The notes under the pieces are model-generated. The model was not told where the DNA came from, ran no database searches, and saw only the letters and a program-made list of their open reading frames with translations. A stretch of 47,414 nucleotides of DNA from Solirubrobacterales bacterium (GTDB taxonomy: Bacteria; Actinomycetota; Thermoleophilia; Solirubrobacterales; Solirubrobacteraceae): the NCBI GenBank assembly GCA_027451345.1, contig DAIDJO010000063.1, positions 1 through 47,414 of the forward strand, in the 5' to 3' direction. Position numbers and translations under genes: made by a program. Positions 38,889-47,414 of the stretch are shown here, piece by piece; the first letter of the stretch is position 1; every line of letters starts with the position of its first letter.

Positions 38889-40340
38889 CTAGCGGTCCGG
38901 GTCCGGGTCCGGCGCCGGCGCTCCGGCCGACGGCTGCTCGGCGAGCCACTCCCGGGCACGGGCGAGAACCGCGTCGCGACCGCTCACCTCCCCGACGTAC
39001 GCCGCCTCGGTGAGCACGGCGAGCAGGCGCCCGAGCTGCGGCCCCGGCACGATGCCGAGCGCCGCGGCGAGCTCATCCCCGGCCAGCGGTGGCCGCGGGC
39101 GACTGCGATGCCAGGCCAGGGCGGGGCCGAGCAGCGCACGCGCGAGGTCGAGGTGCAACGCCACCGCCCGATCGGCGTTGCGGCCGCGGGTGGCCAGGCG
39201 GTCGGCGACGCTCAGCACGGTGACGTCCACCCCCACCGGCTCGCAGGCGGACAGGTACCGGTAGGTCGCCCGTCGCGTCAGGGGCCGTTCGTGCACGAGG
39301 AAACCGAGCCGCAGGTGATGGCGGGTGAGCGCCGCGGTGTGGGCGATCAGGCGCTCGCTCGCCCGCAGCCGGGAGAGGATCTCACCGCAGAGCTCGGCGC
39401 CGCGGACATCGTGCGCGAAGAAGGTCGGCCGCCCCTCGGCGCTGCGGCCGAGCGTCAGCGGCTTGGCGATGTCGTGCAGCAGTGCCCCGAAGCGCAGCGC
39501 CTGTCCGCGGGTCAGCTCGTTGGCCAGGGGCGCATCGAGCACCGCCCTGAGCTCGATCGCGGACTCGCCGAAGACGGCGCCCGGCTCGCGTTCGAGGTCG
39601 ATGGCCTCCTGCAGCGTCGCCAGGGTGTGGTGGAAGACGTCGAGGTGGTGGTACTCGCTCTGCTGCACGCCGGCCAACGCGTCGAGCTCGGGCAGCACCG
39701 CCGCGGTGGCCCCGACGCGGTGACAGAGCTCCAGCCCCGCCACGGCACCGTCCGCGCACAGGATCAGCCGCAGCTCGTTGAAGACACGCTCCGCCGCCAC
39801 CCCGTCGAGACGCGGCGCGGCCGCGGCGGCAAGCGAGAGCGTCCCGGGATCGGCGGTGAAGCCGAGCTCCGCGGCGAGCCGCGCAAGGCGCAGCACACGA
39901 AGCGGATCGGCCTGGAAGGAGGCGGAGCTGACGCGCCGCAGCCGCCGCTCCCGCAGGTCCTCGAGCCCGCCGCACGGATCGATCAGCGCGCCCTCGCCCT
40001 CCGCGGTGAGCTCGCGTGCGATCGCGTTGATCGTGAGGTCCCGGCGGCGCAGGTCCGCCTCGAGGGTCGCTCCGGTGAGGGGGGTGAGATCGATCTGCCA
40101 GCGCTGGTCGTGCGCGCGCACGCGCCAGGCGCCGAACTCCTCCGAGAGCCGGAAGGCGTGGCCCCCGGCGCCGCGGCCGAGCTCGCGGGCGAGCGCGGCG
40201 GCGTCCCCCTCCACGGCGATGTCGTAGTCGGGGGTGGGACGGCCGAGCAGCTCGTCGCGCACCGCGCCGCCGACGAGCCACGCCTGCCCGTGGCGCGGCG
40301 CGAGCTCGGCGAGCGCGGCCAGCGGGCCGCGCTCGCTCAC
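38889..40340 (-). CDS. CCA tRNA nucleotidyltransferase/poly(A) polymerase family protein
   Basis: Class II nucleotidyltransferase of 483 residues that would add or repair the CCA end of tRNAs; none of the three tRNA genes here encodes CCA. The catalytic head has LVGGAVRDELLG (22-33), the metal-binding DYD (Asp38, Asp40) and RRDLTINAIA. A C-terminal HD domain is visible (VFHHTL, LLHDIAKP, HDVRGAEL), as in CCA-adding enzymes with phosphohydrolase activity. GTG 40340 overlaps the alr stop by four bases (GTGA), so translation is coupled to alr. Confidence 0.9.
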   Translation of the reverse strand: MSERGPLAALAELAPRHGQAWLVGGAVRDELLGRPTPDYDIAVEGDAAALARELGRGAGGHAFRLSEEFGAWRVRAHDQRWQIDLTPLTGATLEADLRRRDLTINAIARELTAEGEGALIDPCGGLEDLRERRLRRVSSASFQADPLRVLRLARLAAELGFTADPGTLSLAAAAAPRLDGVAAERVFNELRLILCADGAVAGLELCHRVGATAAVLPELDALAGVQQSEYHHLDVFHHTLATLQEAIDLEREPGAVFGESAIELRAVLDAPLANELTRGQALRFGALLHDIAKPLTLGRSAEGRPTFFAHDVRGAELCGEILSRLRASERLIAHTAALTRHHLRLGFLVHERPLTRRATYRYLSACEPVGVDVTVLSVADRLATRGRNADRAVALHLDLARALLGPALAWHRSRPRPPLAGDELAAALGIVPGPQLGRLLAVLTEAAYVGEVSGRDAVLARAREWLAEQPSAGAPAPDPDPDR

Positions 40341-41470
40341 AGCGGTCTCCCGTCGTAGTGGTAGTGGCGGGGGACGCGCCGGGAGATCCCGCAGAGGACC
40401 TCATAGCCGATCGTGCCGATGCGCCGTGCGATCTCCTCGGCCGTCTGCCGCTCGCTGCCGTCGGCGCCGATGAGCGTGGCGCGCTGGCCGAGCTCGACCG
40501 CCGGCTCGGCGCCGAGCTCGACCGTGATGTTGTCCATGCTCACCATCCCGCGCAGCGGGTGGCGGCGGCCGCCGATCAGCACGTCGCAGTTGTCGGCCAG
40601 GGCTCGGACGATGCCGTCGCCGTAGCCGATCGGCAGGGTCGCGATGCGCCCCGGTCGCTCGGCGATGAACCGCCGGCCGTACCCGACGCTCTCGCCGGGG
40701 GCGATCGGCTTGATGGCGGCGACGTAGGTGCGCAGGGCGAGGGCCGGCTCCAGTCCGTGGCGGGCGGGATCCTCGTTCATCGGGTCACCCCCGTAGAGCG
40801 CGATGCCCGCCCGGACCATGTCGAAGTGGCTGTCCGGCAGGCGCAGGATCGCCGCGCTGTTGGCGGCGTGGACGGTGAGGTCGGAGGTGGCCAGGGCGCG
40901 GGCCTCCGCGACGAACGGCCGGAACCGCTCGAGCTGCTCGCCGGCGAAGGCGAGGTCCGCGTCGGCGGTGGCGAAGTGCGTCATCACCCCGACGAGCCGC
41001 AGCGCGGGGGCTGAGCGCAGCACCGCGTGGATCGTCGCGAGCGCCTCATCGACGCTGCGCGTGCCGAGCCGGCCCAGCCCGGTGTCGAGCTTCACGTGCA
41101 CCCCGACCGCGACCGGGGCGTGCGCGGCGAGGCCGCGCATCCGTTCGATGAAGGCGGGGTCCCAGACGGTGAGCTCCGCCCCGGCGGCGACCGCCGCCGG
41201 CAGCTCCTCGTCGCTCACCGCACCGAGGACGAGGATCGGCACCGCGAAGCCGGCCCGACGGAGCTCGACCGCCTCGACCGCCGTGGCCACGGCGAGGGCG
41301 GTGGCTCCCCCGCGCACCGCCGCCTGGGCCACCGGCACCGCCCCGTGGCCGTAACCGTCGGCCTTGACGACGGCGCAGAGGCGAACGTGATGCCCGGTGC
41401 GCTCGCGCACGCGGGCCGCGTTGCGCTCGATCGCGGCGAGGTTGACCTCGGCGACGGCGCGAAGCGCCAT
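40337..41470 (-). CDS. alr: Alanine racemase
   Basis: PLP enzyme making D-alanine for peptidoglycan. The 377 residues carry the PLP lysine Lys36 in VVKADGYGHGAVP, the dimer-interface GYGRRF segment and MVSMDNITV, with the C-terminal domain ending PRHYHYDGR. The adjacent genes nnrE-nnrD and glmM on the same strand are spaced by 3 and 16 bases, the usual glmM-nnr-alr order of actinobacterial cell-wall clusters. Start ATG 41470. Confidence 0.96.
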   Translation of the reverse strand: MALRAVAEVNLAAIERNAARVRERTGHHVRLCAVVKADGYGHGAVPVAQAAVRGGATALAVATAVEAVELRRAGFAVPILVLGAVSDEELPAAVAAGAELTVWDPAFIERMRGLAAHAPVAVGVHVKLDTGLGRLGTRSVDEALATIHAVLRSAPALRLVGVMTHFATADADLAFAGEQLERFRPFVAEARALATSDLTVHAANSAAILRLPDSHFDMVRAGIALYGGDPMNEDPARHGLEPALALRTYVAAIKPIAPGESVGYGRRFIAERPGRIATLPIGYGDGIVRALADNCDVLIGGRRHPLRGMVSMDNITVELGAEPAVELGQRATLIGADGSERQTAEEIARRIGTIGYEVLCGISRRVPRHYHYDGRPL

Positions 41471-41473
41471 CTC

Positions 41474-42985
41474 TCAGCGCTCCTCGGGGGTCCGATGCGG
41501 GCCCGCCTCACGGGCGCGCGGGAGGGCGGCGATCACGTCACTGGCGATCACGCCCTCGGCGCCGACCGCCTGCGCCGCGAGGTGGCCGGCCGTCAGGTGC
41601 GTGTGGACGGCGGCGCACGCCGCGGTGAACGGCTCGACTCCCTTGGCCAGGAACGCGCCGAGGACGCCGGCGAGCACGTCGCCGGTGCCGGCGGTGGCGA
41701 GGGCCGGAGCGCCGCCGGGGCTCACCGCCACCCGCCCGTCCGGGTCGGCCACGATCGTGTCGTCGCCCTTGAGCACGACGATTGCCCGAGCGCGCTCGGC
41801 GGCCGCGCGCGCGTGGGTGAGCCGGTGTCGCTCGATCTCGTCGCTCGCCACCCCGAGCAGCCGGCCGAGCTCGCCGGCGTGCGGGGTCAGGACCGTCGGC
41901 GCCCCGCGCGCCGCCAGCGAGTCGAGCGCCCCCTCCTCGGCGTGGGCGGTGAGGCCGTCGGCGTCGAGGACCAGCGGGAGCCCGGCGTGGGTGGCCACGT
42001 CACGGGCGAACTTCTGCGCGGCGGGCAGGCGGCCGATCCCGGGGCCGAGCACGAGCGCCTGCGCCCGGCTCGCCCGCTCCACGGCGAGCCGCGAGCTGCC
42101 GCGCCGGGGTCCGGTCTCCGGATCGTCGGGAAGCTCGACCGTCATCACCTCGAGCAGCTTGCCGGCGAGGATCGGGGCCACGGAGGCCGGGGCGGCGACC
42201 GTGACGTAGCCGGCGCCGGCCCGCGCCGCCGCGAGCGCGGCGAGCGTGGGCGCTCCGGTGAGCCCGCGGGAGCCGCCGACGACGAGCACGCTGCCCGAGC
42301 TGAACTTCGTCGAGGCGGCGCTCCGGCGGGGTACCGTGGCGCCGACCTCCGGGGTGATCAGGCCGACGGCCGGCGCGACGGGCTGGTCGGCCGCGGGGAT
42401 GCCGATGTCCACCACCCGGAGCGCGCCGCTGTGGCGCTTGCCGGGGGCGATCCACAGCCCCGGCTTCGCGGCGTGAAACGTCACCGTGACATCCGCGCGG
42501 ACGGCGTCGGCGGTGATCTCCCCGGTGGAGGCGTCGACGCCGCTCGGCACGTCGCAGGCGATCACCCGCAGTCCCGGATCGGTCGCGCGGGCGGCGTTGA
42601 TCGCGCGGATGGCACCGAGGACGGGGTCGCGGGGAGCGCCGGCGAAGCCGGTCCCGAGCAGCGCGTCGATCACGCCGGCGGCGCCGACGAGCGCCCCGGG
42701 GAGCGCGTCGCCGTCGGGCTCGCTCACCTCGATCACGGTGACGTCCCGGCGCTGCTGACGCAGGACGCGGGCCGCGACCTGGCCGTCACCGCCGTTGTTG
42801 CCCCGCCCGCAGACGACCACGAGGCGCCCCTCCGGGACCGCCTCGGCGCAGATCCGCGCCAGCGCGCTGCCGGCGCGCTCCATCAGGGTCTCGCCCGGAA
42901 TGTGGTGGCGCTCGATCGCCCACCCGTCGAGCGCGCGCTGCTCAGCGGCGTCGGGAAGCGGGATCAACCAGTTCGGCAGGGCCAT
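41474..42985 (-). CDS. nnrD: Bifunctional NAD(P)H-hydrate epimerase/dehydratase
   Basis: Metabolite-repair enzyme for hydrated NAD(P)H. The N-terminal epimerase (YjeF-N; about 1-215) has VVVCGRGNNGGDGQVAARVL and IACDVPSGVDASTGE; the C-terminal ADP-dependent dehydratase (YjeF-C; about 230-495) has GGSRGLTGAPTLAALAA, VLDADGL and GTGDVLAGVLGAFLA, the nucleotide-binding signature. Length is 503 residues, normal for the fused form. ATG 42985 was selected; GTG 42988 precedes it directly. The gene is often annotated nnr. Confidence 0.93.
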   Translation of the reverse strand: MALPNWLIPLPDAAEQRALDGWAIERHHIPGETLMERAGSALARICAEAVPEGRLVVVCGRGNNGGDGQVAARVLRQQRRDVTVIEVSEPDGDALPGALVGAAGVIDALLGTGFAGAPRDPVLGAIRAINAARATDPGLRVIACDVPSGVDASTGEITADAVRADVTVTFHAAKPGLWIAPGKRHSGALRVVDIGIPAADQPVAPAVGLITPEVGATVPRRSAASTKFSSGSVLVVGGSRGLTGAPTLAALAAARAGAGYVTVAAPASVAPILAGKLLEVMTVELPDDPETGPRRGSSRLAVERASRAQALVLGPGIGRLPAAQKFARDVATHAGLPLVLDADGLTAHAEEGALDSLAARGAPTVLTPHAGELGRLLGVASDEIERHRLTHARAAAERARAIVVLKGDDTIVADPDGRVAVSPGGAPALATAGTGDVLAGVLGAFLAKGVEPFTAACAAVHTHLTAGHLAAQAVGAEGVIASDVIAALPRAREAGPHRTPEER

Positions 42986-43001
42986 CACCAGGTGGATCGT
43001 C

Positions 43002-44339
43002 TCACGCGCCGCCCGCGGCGAGGGCCTCTTCCACCACCCGGCAGAGGTCGGCCAGCACCGTCTCGGTCTCCGCGGGGCTCGGAGCCTCGACCATGACGCG
43101 GATGAGCGGCTCGGTGCCGGAGGCGCGCACGAGCACGCGGCCCCGTCCGAGCAGCGCCGCGTCGGCCGTCCCGATCGCCCGCCGGACCGCGTCGGTCTCC
43201 ATGGCCGCGACGAGCGCCTCCCGGCTCGGCGCCCGGAGGTTGACCAGGCGTTGCGGGAGCTTGTGCATCGCGTGGCGTCGGGCCGGGTCGGCTCCGGCGA
43301 GCGCCTCGAGCGTGAGCAGGGCGCTCGCGATCCCGTCCCCCGAGGGCCCGAAGCCGAGGTCGATGATGTGTCCGGACTGCTCGCCGCCGAGCCGCCATCC
43401 GCGGGCGCGCAGCGCCTCGTTGACGTAGCGGTCCCCCACCGCGGTGGTGGCCACCTCGATCCCCGCCTCGGCCATGGCCGTGTGGAACCCATAGTTGGTC
43501 ATGACCGTCACGGCGACGCCGCCGCCGTCCAGGCAACCGGCCCGCTGGTAGTGCACGGCCGCCAGCGCGATCAGCTCGTCGCCGTCGATCACGTGCCCGT
43601 TGCGGTCGACGGCGAGCACGCGGTCGCCGTCGCCGTCGAAGGCGAACCCGACGTCGTGGCCGCCGGTCGCCATCGCTTCGGTGAGCGCCTCGATGTGGGT
43701 CGAGCCGACCCCGGCGTTGATGTTGCGTCCGTCGGGCGCGTCGGCGATGACATCGACCTCCGCGCCGAGGCGGCGGAAGATCTCGGGCGCGACGCGGAAG
43801 GTCGCGCCGTGGGCGCAATCGAGCAGGACCCGGGTGCCCCGCAGGTCCAGGCGCCCGAAGCGGTCGTGGAGCGCGCCGAGATAGTCCTCGTTGGCGTCGG
43901 CGAGCTCGGCGACGCGGCCGAGGCGGCTCGGTGGCGCGCCGGGGCTCAGCATCCGCCGTTCGATCGCGCTCTCGGTCGCGTCGGAGAGCTTGAAGCCGTC
44001 CGCCGCGAAGAACTTGATGCCGTTGTCCTCATAGGGGTTGTGCGAGGCCGAGATCACGGCCGCGAGCTGCAGGCCGTGGCGGCGCACGAGCAGCGGAGCG
44101 GCGGGGGTCGGCAGCACGCCGCCGAGCAGCACCTCACCCCCCGCGGCGGTGACGCCGGCGGCCACGGCGGCCTCGAGCATCTCGCCCGACTCGCGCGTGT
44201 CCCGGACGATCAGGACCCGCGGGTGCGGTTCGTCACAGAGCTCGACGGTCGCGTGGGAGAGGGCGACCGCGAGCTCCGCGGTGAGGAACTCGCCGACGCG
44301 GCCCCGAACGCCGTCGGTGCCGAACAGCTGGCGCGACAT
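43002..44339 (-). CDS. glmM: Phosphoglucosamine mutase
   Basis: Converts glucosamine-6-P to glucosamine-1-P for UDP-GlcNAc and peptidoglycan synthesis. A 445-residue enzyme opening RQLFGTDGVRGRVGE; phosphoserine loop ISASHNPYEDNG (Ser99), metal loop FAFDGDGDRV and C-terminal phosphate-binding RASGTEPLIRVMVE are all present. It lies 32 bases downstream of rpsI, the rplM-rpsI-glmM order found in many bacteria, linking ribosome and cell-wall supply in one transcript. Confidence 0.97.
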   Translation of the reverse strand: MSRQLFGTDGVRGRVGEFLTAELAVALSHATVELCDEPHPRVLIVRDTRESGEMLEAAVAAGVTAAGGEVLLGGVLPTPAAPLLVRRHGLQLAAVISASHNPYEDNGIKFFAADGFKLSDATESAIERRMLSPGAPPSRLGRVAELADANEDYLGALHDRFGRLDLRGTRVLLDCAHGATFRVAPEIFRRLGAEVDVIADAPDGRNINAGVGSTHIEALTEAMATGGHDVGFAFDGDGDRVLAVDRNGHVIDGDELIALAAVHYQRAGCLDGGGVAVTVMTNYGFHTAMAEAGIEVATTAVGDRYVNEALRARGWRLGGEQSGHIIDLGFGPSGDGIASALLTLEALAGADPARRHAMHKLPQRLVNLRAPSREALVAAMETDAVRRAIGTADAALLGRGRVLVRASGTEPLIRVMVEAPSPAETETVLADLCRVVEEALAAGGA

Positions 44340-44371
44340 GCGTGCGGGCCGCTCCGGGGAGAACGGTGCGG

Positions 44372-45235
44372 CTAGCGCTTGGAGAACTGCGGCCGCTTGC
44401 GGGCCTTCTTGAGCCCGGCCTTCTTGCGCTCCTTGACGCGCGGGTCGCGCGTCAGGAAGCCGCGGCGCTTCAGCTCACCACGCAGGTTCGGGTCGGCCTC
44501 GAGCAGCGCTCGCGAGATGCCGTGGCGCAGCGCGCCGGCCTGCGCGGCGACGCCGCCGCCGTGCATCCGGGCGATGACGTCCATGCGCGCCTCGTAGCCG
44601 ACCGCCTCGAGGGGCTGGCGGATGATCCGCTGCAGCGTCTCGCGCGGGAAGAACTCCTCGAGCGTCTTGCCGTTGATCGTGTAGGTGCCGGTTCCCGGCT
44701 TGAGGATCACGCGGGCGACGCCGGTCTTGCGCTTGCCGGTCGCGGTGTAGCGCGCACCGGCGGCGAGATTGATGGCCACCTCGGCGATCGGCTGGGCGCT
44801 CACCTCGCCGTCGTCCTCCTGCGCGGCGCGGGCGGCCGCCTCCTCGGCCTCCGCCTCGGCGGCGGCACGGGCCTCGGCGTCGAGGAACTCGGTGCCCTCG
44901 GGGACGATGTCGGGAATGAGGTCGGCCCCGGGGATGGCCGGTTTCTCGCGCGGCGCCTCGTCCTCCTCGATGTACTCGACGTCCGCCTCGACGACGTCCG
45001 CCTCGACGGCGGCCGGCTCGGCGGGGGCTGCCTCCGGCGCGCTCGCCGCCTCGGCCTCCGGGGCGACCATCGCCGGCTCCCGATCGGCGTCGCCGGGCTG
45101 CGCGGAGGTCACCTCCTCGGTGCCGATCGCCCTGATCTCCTCGGGAGCGGCGGGCGTCTCGGCCTCGACCTCGGCCGCCTCGGGCGTGGCCTCGGCGATG
45201 GGCTCCTCGACATTCTCGTTCTGTTCGTCGGTCAC
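44372..45235 (-). CDS. rpsI: 30S ribosomal protein S9 with a long acidic N-terminal extension
   Basis: The C-terminal 129 residues are a complete S9 ([41 protein letters not shown] and the basic tail ending RKRPQFSKR that reaches the P site). The first 158 residues are an added Glu/Ala/Pro-rich, low-complexity region with motifs such as [16 protein letters not shown] and [18 protein letters not shown]. Actinobacterial S9 often has a 30-40 residue acidic extension, but this one is longer than the ribosomal domain. GTG 45235 overlaps the rplM stop (GTGA). Because the extension is in frame with a normal start, it looks genuine rather than a start error. Confidence 0.93.
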   Translation of the reverse strand: MTDEQNENVEEPIAEATPEAAEVEAETPAAPEEIRAIGTEEVTSAQPGDADREPAMVAPEAEAASAPEAAPAEPAAVEADVVEADVEYIEEDEAPREKPAIPGADLIPDIVPEGTEFLDAEARAAAEAEAEEAAARAAQEDDGEVSAQPIAEVAINLAAGARYTATGKRKTGVARVILKPGTGTYTINGKTLEEFFPRETLQRIIRQPLEAVGYEARMDVIARMHGGGVAAQAGALRHGISRALLEADPNLRGELKRRGFLTRDPRVKERKKAGLKKARKRPQFSKR

Positions 45236-45666
45236 GACTCGATCTCCATCGGTTGCGGCTGCTGGGCGGCGTGCGGATGATCGGGCCCGGCATAGACCTT
45301 CAGCTTGGTGAGCTGCTTGCGCGCGAGACGGTTGCGGGGGAGCATCCCCTTCACCGCGATCCGGATGACCTCCTCCGGACGGCGCTCGAGCATCTCGGTC
45401 AGGGTGCGGGACTTCAGGCCACCCGGATACCCGGAGTGGCGGTAGTACCGCTTGTCCTCGAGCTTGTTGCCCGTGACGGAAATCTTCTCAGCGTTCACGA
45501 CCACGACGAAGTCGCCGGTGTCGATGTGCGGGGTGTAGGTCGGCTTGCGCTTGCCGCGCAGGGCGTCGGCGATCTGCGTCGCCAGGCGACCGAGGGTCAG
45601 CCCGGTGGCATCGACGATCAGCCAGTTTCGCTCGCGATCAGTGGGTTTGGCTACGTATGTCTTCAT
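45232..45666 (-). CDS. rplM: 50S ribosomal protein L13
   Basis: A 144-residue large-subunit protein. The sequence matches the family throughout: [62 protein letters not shown] and [27 protein letters not shown] 45666 is 80 bases downstream of the guaA stop; that gap shows no hairpin, so transcription from guaA could continue. rplM and rpsI are coupled as usual. Confidence 0.97.
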   Translation of the reverse strand: MKTYVAKPTDRERNWLIVDATGLTLGRLATQIADALRGKRKPTYTPHIDTGDFVVVVNAEKISVTGNKLEDKRYYRHSGYPGGLKSRTLTEMLERRPEEVIRIAVKGMLPRNRLARKQLTKLKVYAGPDHPHAAQQPQPMEIES

Positions 45667-45746
45667 GGCAGAGTTGAGTACGCGCGGCTGCGCGGGGATC
45701 GTTGATGGTAGCCGATCCCCGGCCACGCCGCGCGGCGCGGTGTTCG

Positions 45747-47357
45747 CTACTCCCATTCGATGGTGCCGGGCGGCTTGGATGTGATGTCGAGCACGACGCG
45801 TCCGACGGGCCGGATCTCGTTGATCATGCGGCTGGCGATCTGCTCGAGGAGGTCGTAGGGCAGGCGCGCCCAGTCCGCTGTCATCGCATCGTCGCTGGTC
45901 ACCGCGCGGATGGCCACGACGTTGCCGTAGGTGCGCTCGTCCCCCTGGACGCCGACGGCCCGCACATCGGGCAGCACGCAGAAGGACTGCCAGAGCTCGC
46001 GGTAGAGGCCCGCTCGCCGGATCTCGTCCTGCAGGATGGCGTCGGCCTCGCGAAGGATGTCGAGCTTCTCCTTCGTCACCTCGCCCCCGACCACCCGGAT
46101 GGCGAGACCCGGCCCGGGGAACGGCTGGCGCCAGACGAGGCGCTCGGGCATGCCGAGCTCGGCGCCGACGGCCCGGACCTCGTCCTTGAACAGCGTTCGC
46201 AGCGGCTCGACGAGCTCGAACTCGAGGTCCTCGGGGAGCCCGCCGACGTTGTGGTGGGACTTGATCGTCGCCGTGCCCGTACCCCCGCCGGATTCGATCA
46301 CGTCCGAGTAGAGCGTGCCCTGCACCAGGAAGCGGATCCCGTCGAGCCGGGCGGCCTCCTCCTCGAAGATGCGGATGAACTCGGTCCCGATGATCTTGCG
46401 CTTCTGCTCGGGATCGGTCACCCCGGCGAGCTTCGCCAGGTACCGAGCCTCGGCGTCGACGGCGATCAGCGGGACGTGGAAGTGATCCTGGAAGGTGGAG
46501 ATCACCTGCGCGCCCTCGTCCTTGCGCATCAGGCCGTGGTCGACGAAGACGCAGACGAGGCGGTCGCCGATCGCCCGGTGCACGAGCAGGGCGGCGACGC
46601 TCGAGTCGACGCCGCCGGAGAGGGCGCAGAGCGCCCGGCCGTCGCCGACCTGCTCGCGGATCCGCTCGATCTGCTCCTCGATCACCGAGCGGGCGCTCCA
46701 GCTGCCGTCGGCTCCGCAGATGTCGATCAGGAAGTTGCGCAGGACCTGCTGCCCGTACGGGGTGTGCACGACCTCCGGGTGGAACTGGATGCCGTAGATG
46801 CCGCGCTGCACCGACTCGATCGCGGCCACCGGCGAGCCGGTCGAGGAGGCGAGCGCCTCGAAGCCGGGCGGGGGCGCAAAGACCGTGTCGCGATGGGACA
46901 TCCAGCAGGCCTGCTCCTCCGGCGTGTCGGCCAGGAGGCGCCCGTGACGGTGCACCGTCAGCTGCGAGCGCCCGTACTCCCCCACCTCGGCGCCCTCGAC
47001 GCGGCCGCCGAGCTCCCGCGCGATCAGCTGCATGCCGTAGCAGATGCCGAGCACCGGGATCCCGAGGTCGAGCAGCGCGGGGTCGAGCTTCGGAGCCCCG
47101 TCGGCGTACACCGACGCCGGACCGCCCGACAGGATCAGGCCGACCGGGCGGCGGCGGGCCACCTCCTCGGGTCCGACGTGATGGGGCAGCAGGGTCGAGA
47201 AGACGCCGCACTCACGCACGCGCCGCGCGATCAGCTGGGAGTACTGGCCGCCGTAGTCGAGGACGACGACCTGCTGTGTGGCTCCCTCGCCGCCCGTGGC
47301 CAGCGGGCCACGGGCGGCGCTGTCAGTGGACAGTGAGCCCTCGTCAGTCAGCGACAC
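45747..47357 (-). CDS. guaA: GMP synthase (glutamine-hydrolysing)
   Basis: Converts XMP to GMP with glutamine and ATP. The 536 residues show a class I amidotransferase domain (about 28-215; Cys106 in [19 protein letters not shown]), an ATP-pyrophosphatase domain with P-loop [15 protein letters not shown], and the C-terminal dimerisation domain ending [16 protein letters not shown] 47357 is the only usable start before the first core strand ([12 protein letters not shown]); it overlaps the end of the upstream gene by 14 bases. The extra 27 residues at the N terminus are low in similarity to other GuaA. Confidence 0.96.
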   Translation of the reverse strand: MSLTDEGSLSTDSAARGPLATGGEGATQQVVVLDYGGQYSQLIARRVRECGVFSTLLPHHVGPEEVARRRPVGLILSGGPASVYADGAPKLDPALLDLGIPVLGICYGMQLIARELGGRVEGAEVGEYGRSQLTVHRHGRLLADTPEEQACWMSHRDTVFAPPPGFEALASSTGSPVAAIESVQRGIYGIQFHPEVVHTPYGQQVLRNFLIDICGADGSWSARSVIEEQIERIREQVGDGRALCALSGGVDSSVAALLVHRAIGDRLVCVFVDHGLMRKDEGAQVISTFQDHFHVPLIAVDAEARYLAKLAGVTDPEQKRKIIGTEFIRIFEEEAARLDGIRFLVQGTLYSDVIESGGGTGTATIKSHHNVGGLPEDLEFELVEPLRTLFKDEVRAVGAELGMPERLVWRQPFPGPGLAIRVVGGEVTKEKLDILREADAILQDEIRRAGLYRELWQSFCVLPDVRAVGVQGDERTYGNVVAIRAVTSDDAMTADWARLPYDLLEQIASRMINEIRPVGRVVLDITSKPPGTIEWE

Positions 47358-47414
47358 CGACCGTGGCCTTGCCGGAGGCGCCCATGCCCACGGCCTGCTC
47401 GCGCTGCAGGTGCT
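47344..47414 (-). CDS. C-terminal end of an unidentified gene (cut by window edge)
   Basis: One frame reads into the window and ends [20 protein letters not shown], then AD and a TGA at 47344-47346. It overlaps the guaA start by 14 bases, as for coupled genes. Too little is visible to name the product. Confidence 0.45.
   Translation of the reverse strand, partial: HLQREQAVGMGASGKATVGVAD

Overview
The window is a very GC-rich chromosomal segment whose genes are densely packed on both strands, with frequent GTG starts and stop/start overlaps of the GTGA or ATGA type. It carries a gram-positive style gene set: lipoproteins, TadE/G-like and DUF1906 secreted proteins, NHEJ Ku/LigD, a caa3/aa3-type oxidase and many apparently leaderless genes. 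This suggests an actinobacterium, most plausibly of the Thermoleophilia/Solirubrobacterales type. The lineage is an inference from gene mix and composition, not from a marker tree. I see no phage, IS element, CRISPR array or plasmid genes, so most of the window looks like ordinary chromosome.

Layout. 1-3.3 kb (minus): proteostasis genes clpP (cut by the window edge) and tig, then a thiolase. 3.3-8 kb: small lipoprotein, tRNA-His, EamA exporter divergent from an Lrp/AsnC regulator, a PAS-GGDEF diguanylate cyclase and an aldehyde dehydrogenase. 8-14.5 kb: a surface/secreted block with a large DUF1906 protein, a VOC protein, a TadG-like Asn/Thr-rich protein, and a secreted protein with a HELSE motif. 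14.5-17.7 kb: a 59-residue zinc-ribbon protein, a glutaredoxin/GST-N-like protein, an ArsR regulator, tRNA-Arg, a cupin and a LysR regulator.

17.7-22.5 kb is a compact NHEJ operon: LigD with domain order PE-LIG-POL, two tandem Ku genes and a gluconokinase-like kinase. 23-25 kb holds sulfide:quinone oxidoreductase and OsmC. 25-29 kb holds a GH18-like protein starting directly behind tRNA-Pro, then a DUF1015, Nudix and alcohol dehydrogenase run. 29-34 kb (minus) is the cytochrome oxidase cluster coxB-coxA-ctaB, followed by a 37-residue membrane protein, a subunit IV-like protein, a zinc ribbon and a Ser/Gly-rich lipoprotein.

34-37 kb (plus): PAP2 phosphatase, UPF0104 flippase-like protein and thioredoxin reductase. 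37-47 kb (minus): secreted protein, cold shock protein and HIT protein, then a long housekeeping run (guaA, rplM, rpsI, glmM, nnrE-nnrD, alr, CCA-adding/PcnA-type nucleotidyltransferase) covering GMP synthesis, ribosome, peptidoglycan precursors and metabolite repair.

The most interesting items are the two-Ku NHEJ operon with a shared Ku C-terminal motif, the 37-residue oxidase-cluster microprotein, the roughly 158-residue acidic extension on ribosomal protein S9, the tRNA-Pro/GH18 junction, a pair of 60-bp-spaced inverted motifs next to arsR, and the dyads at sqr and the glutaredoxin-like gene.
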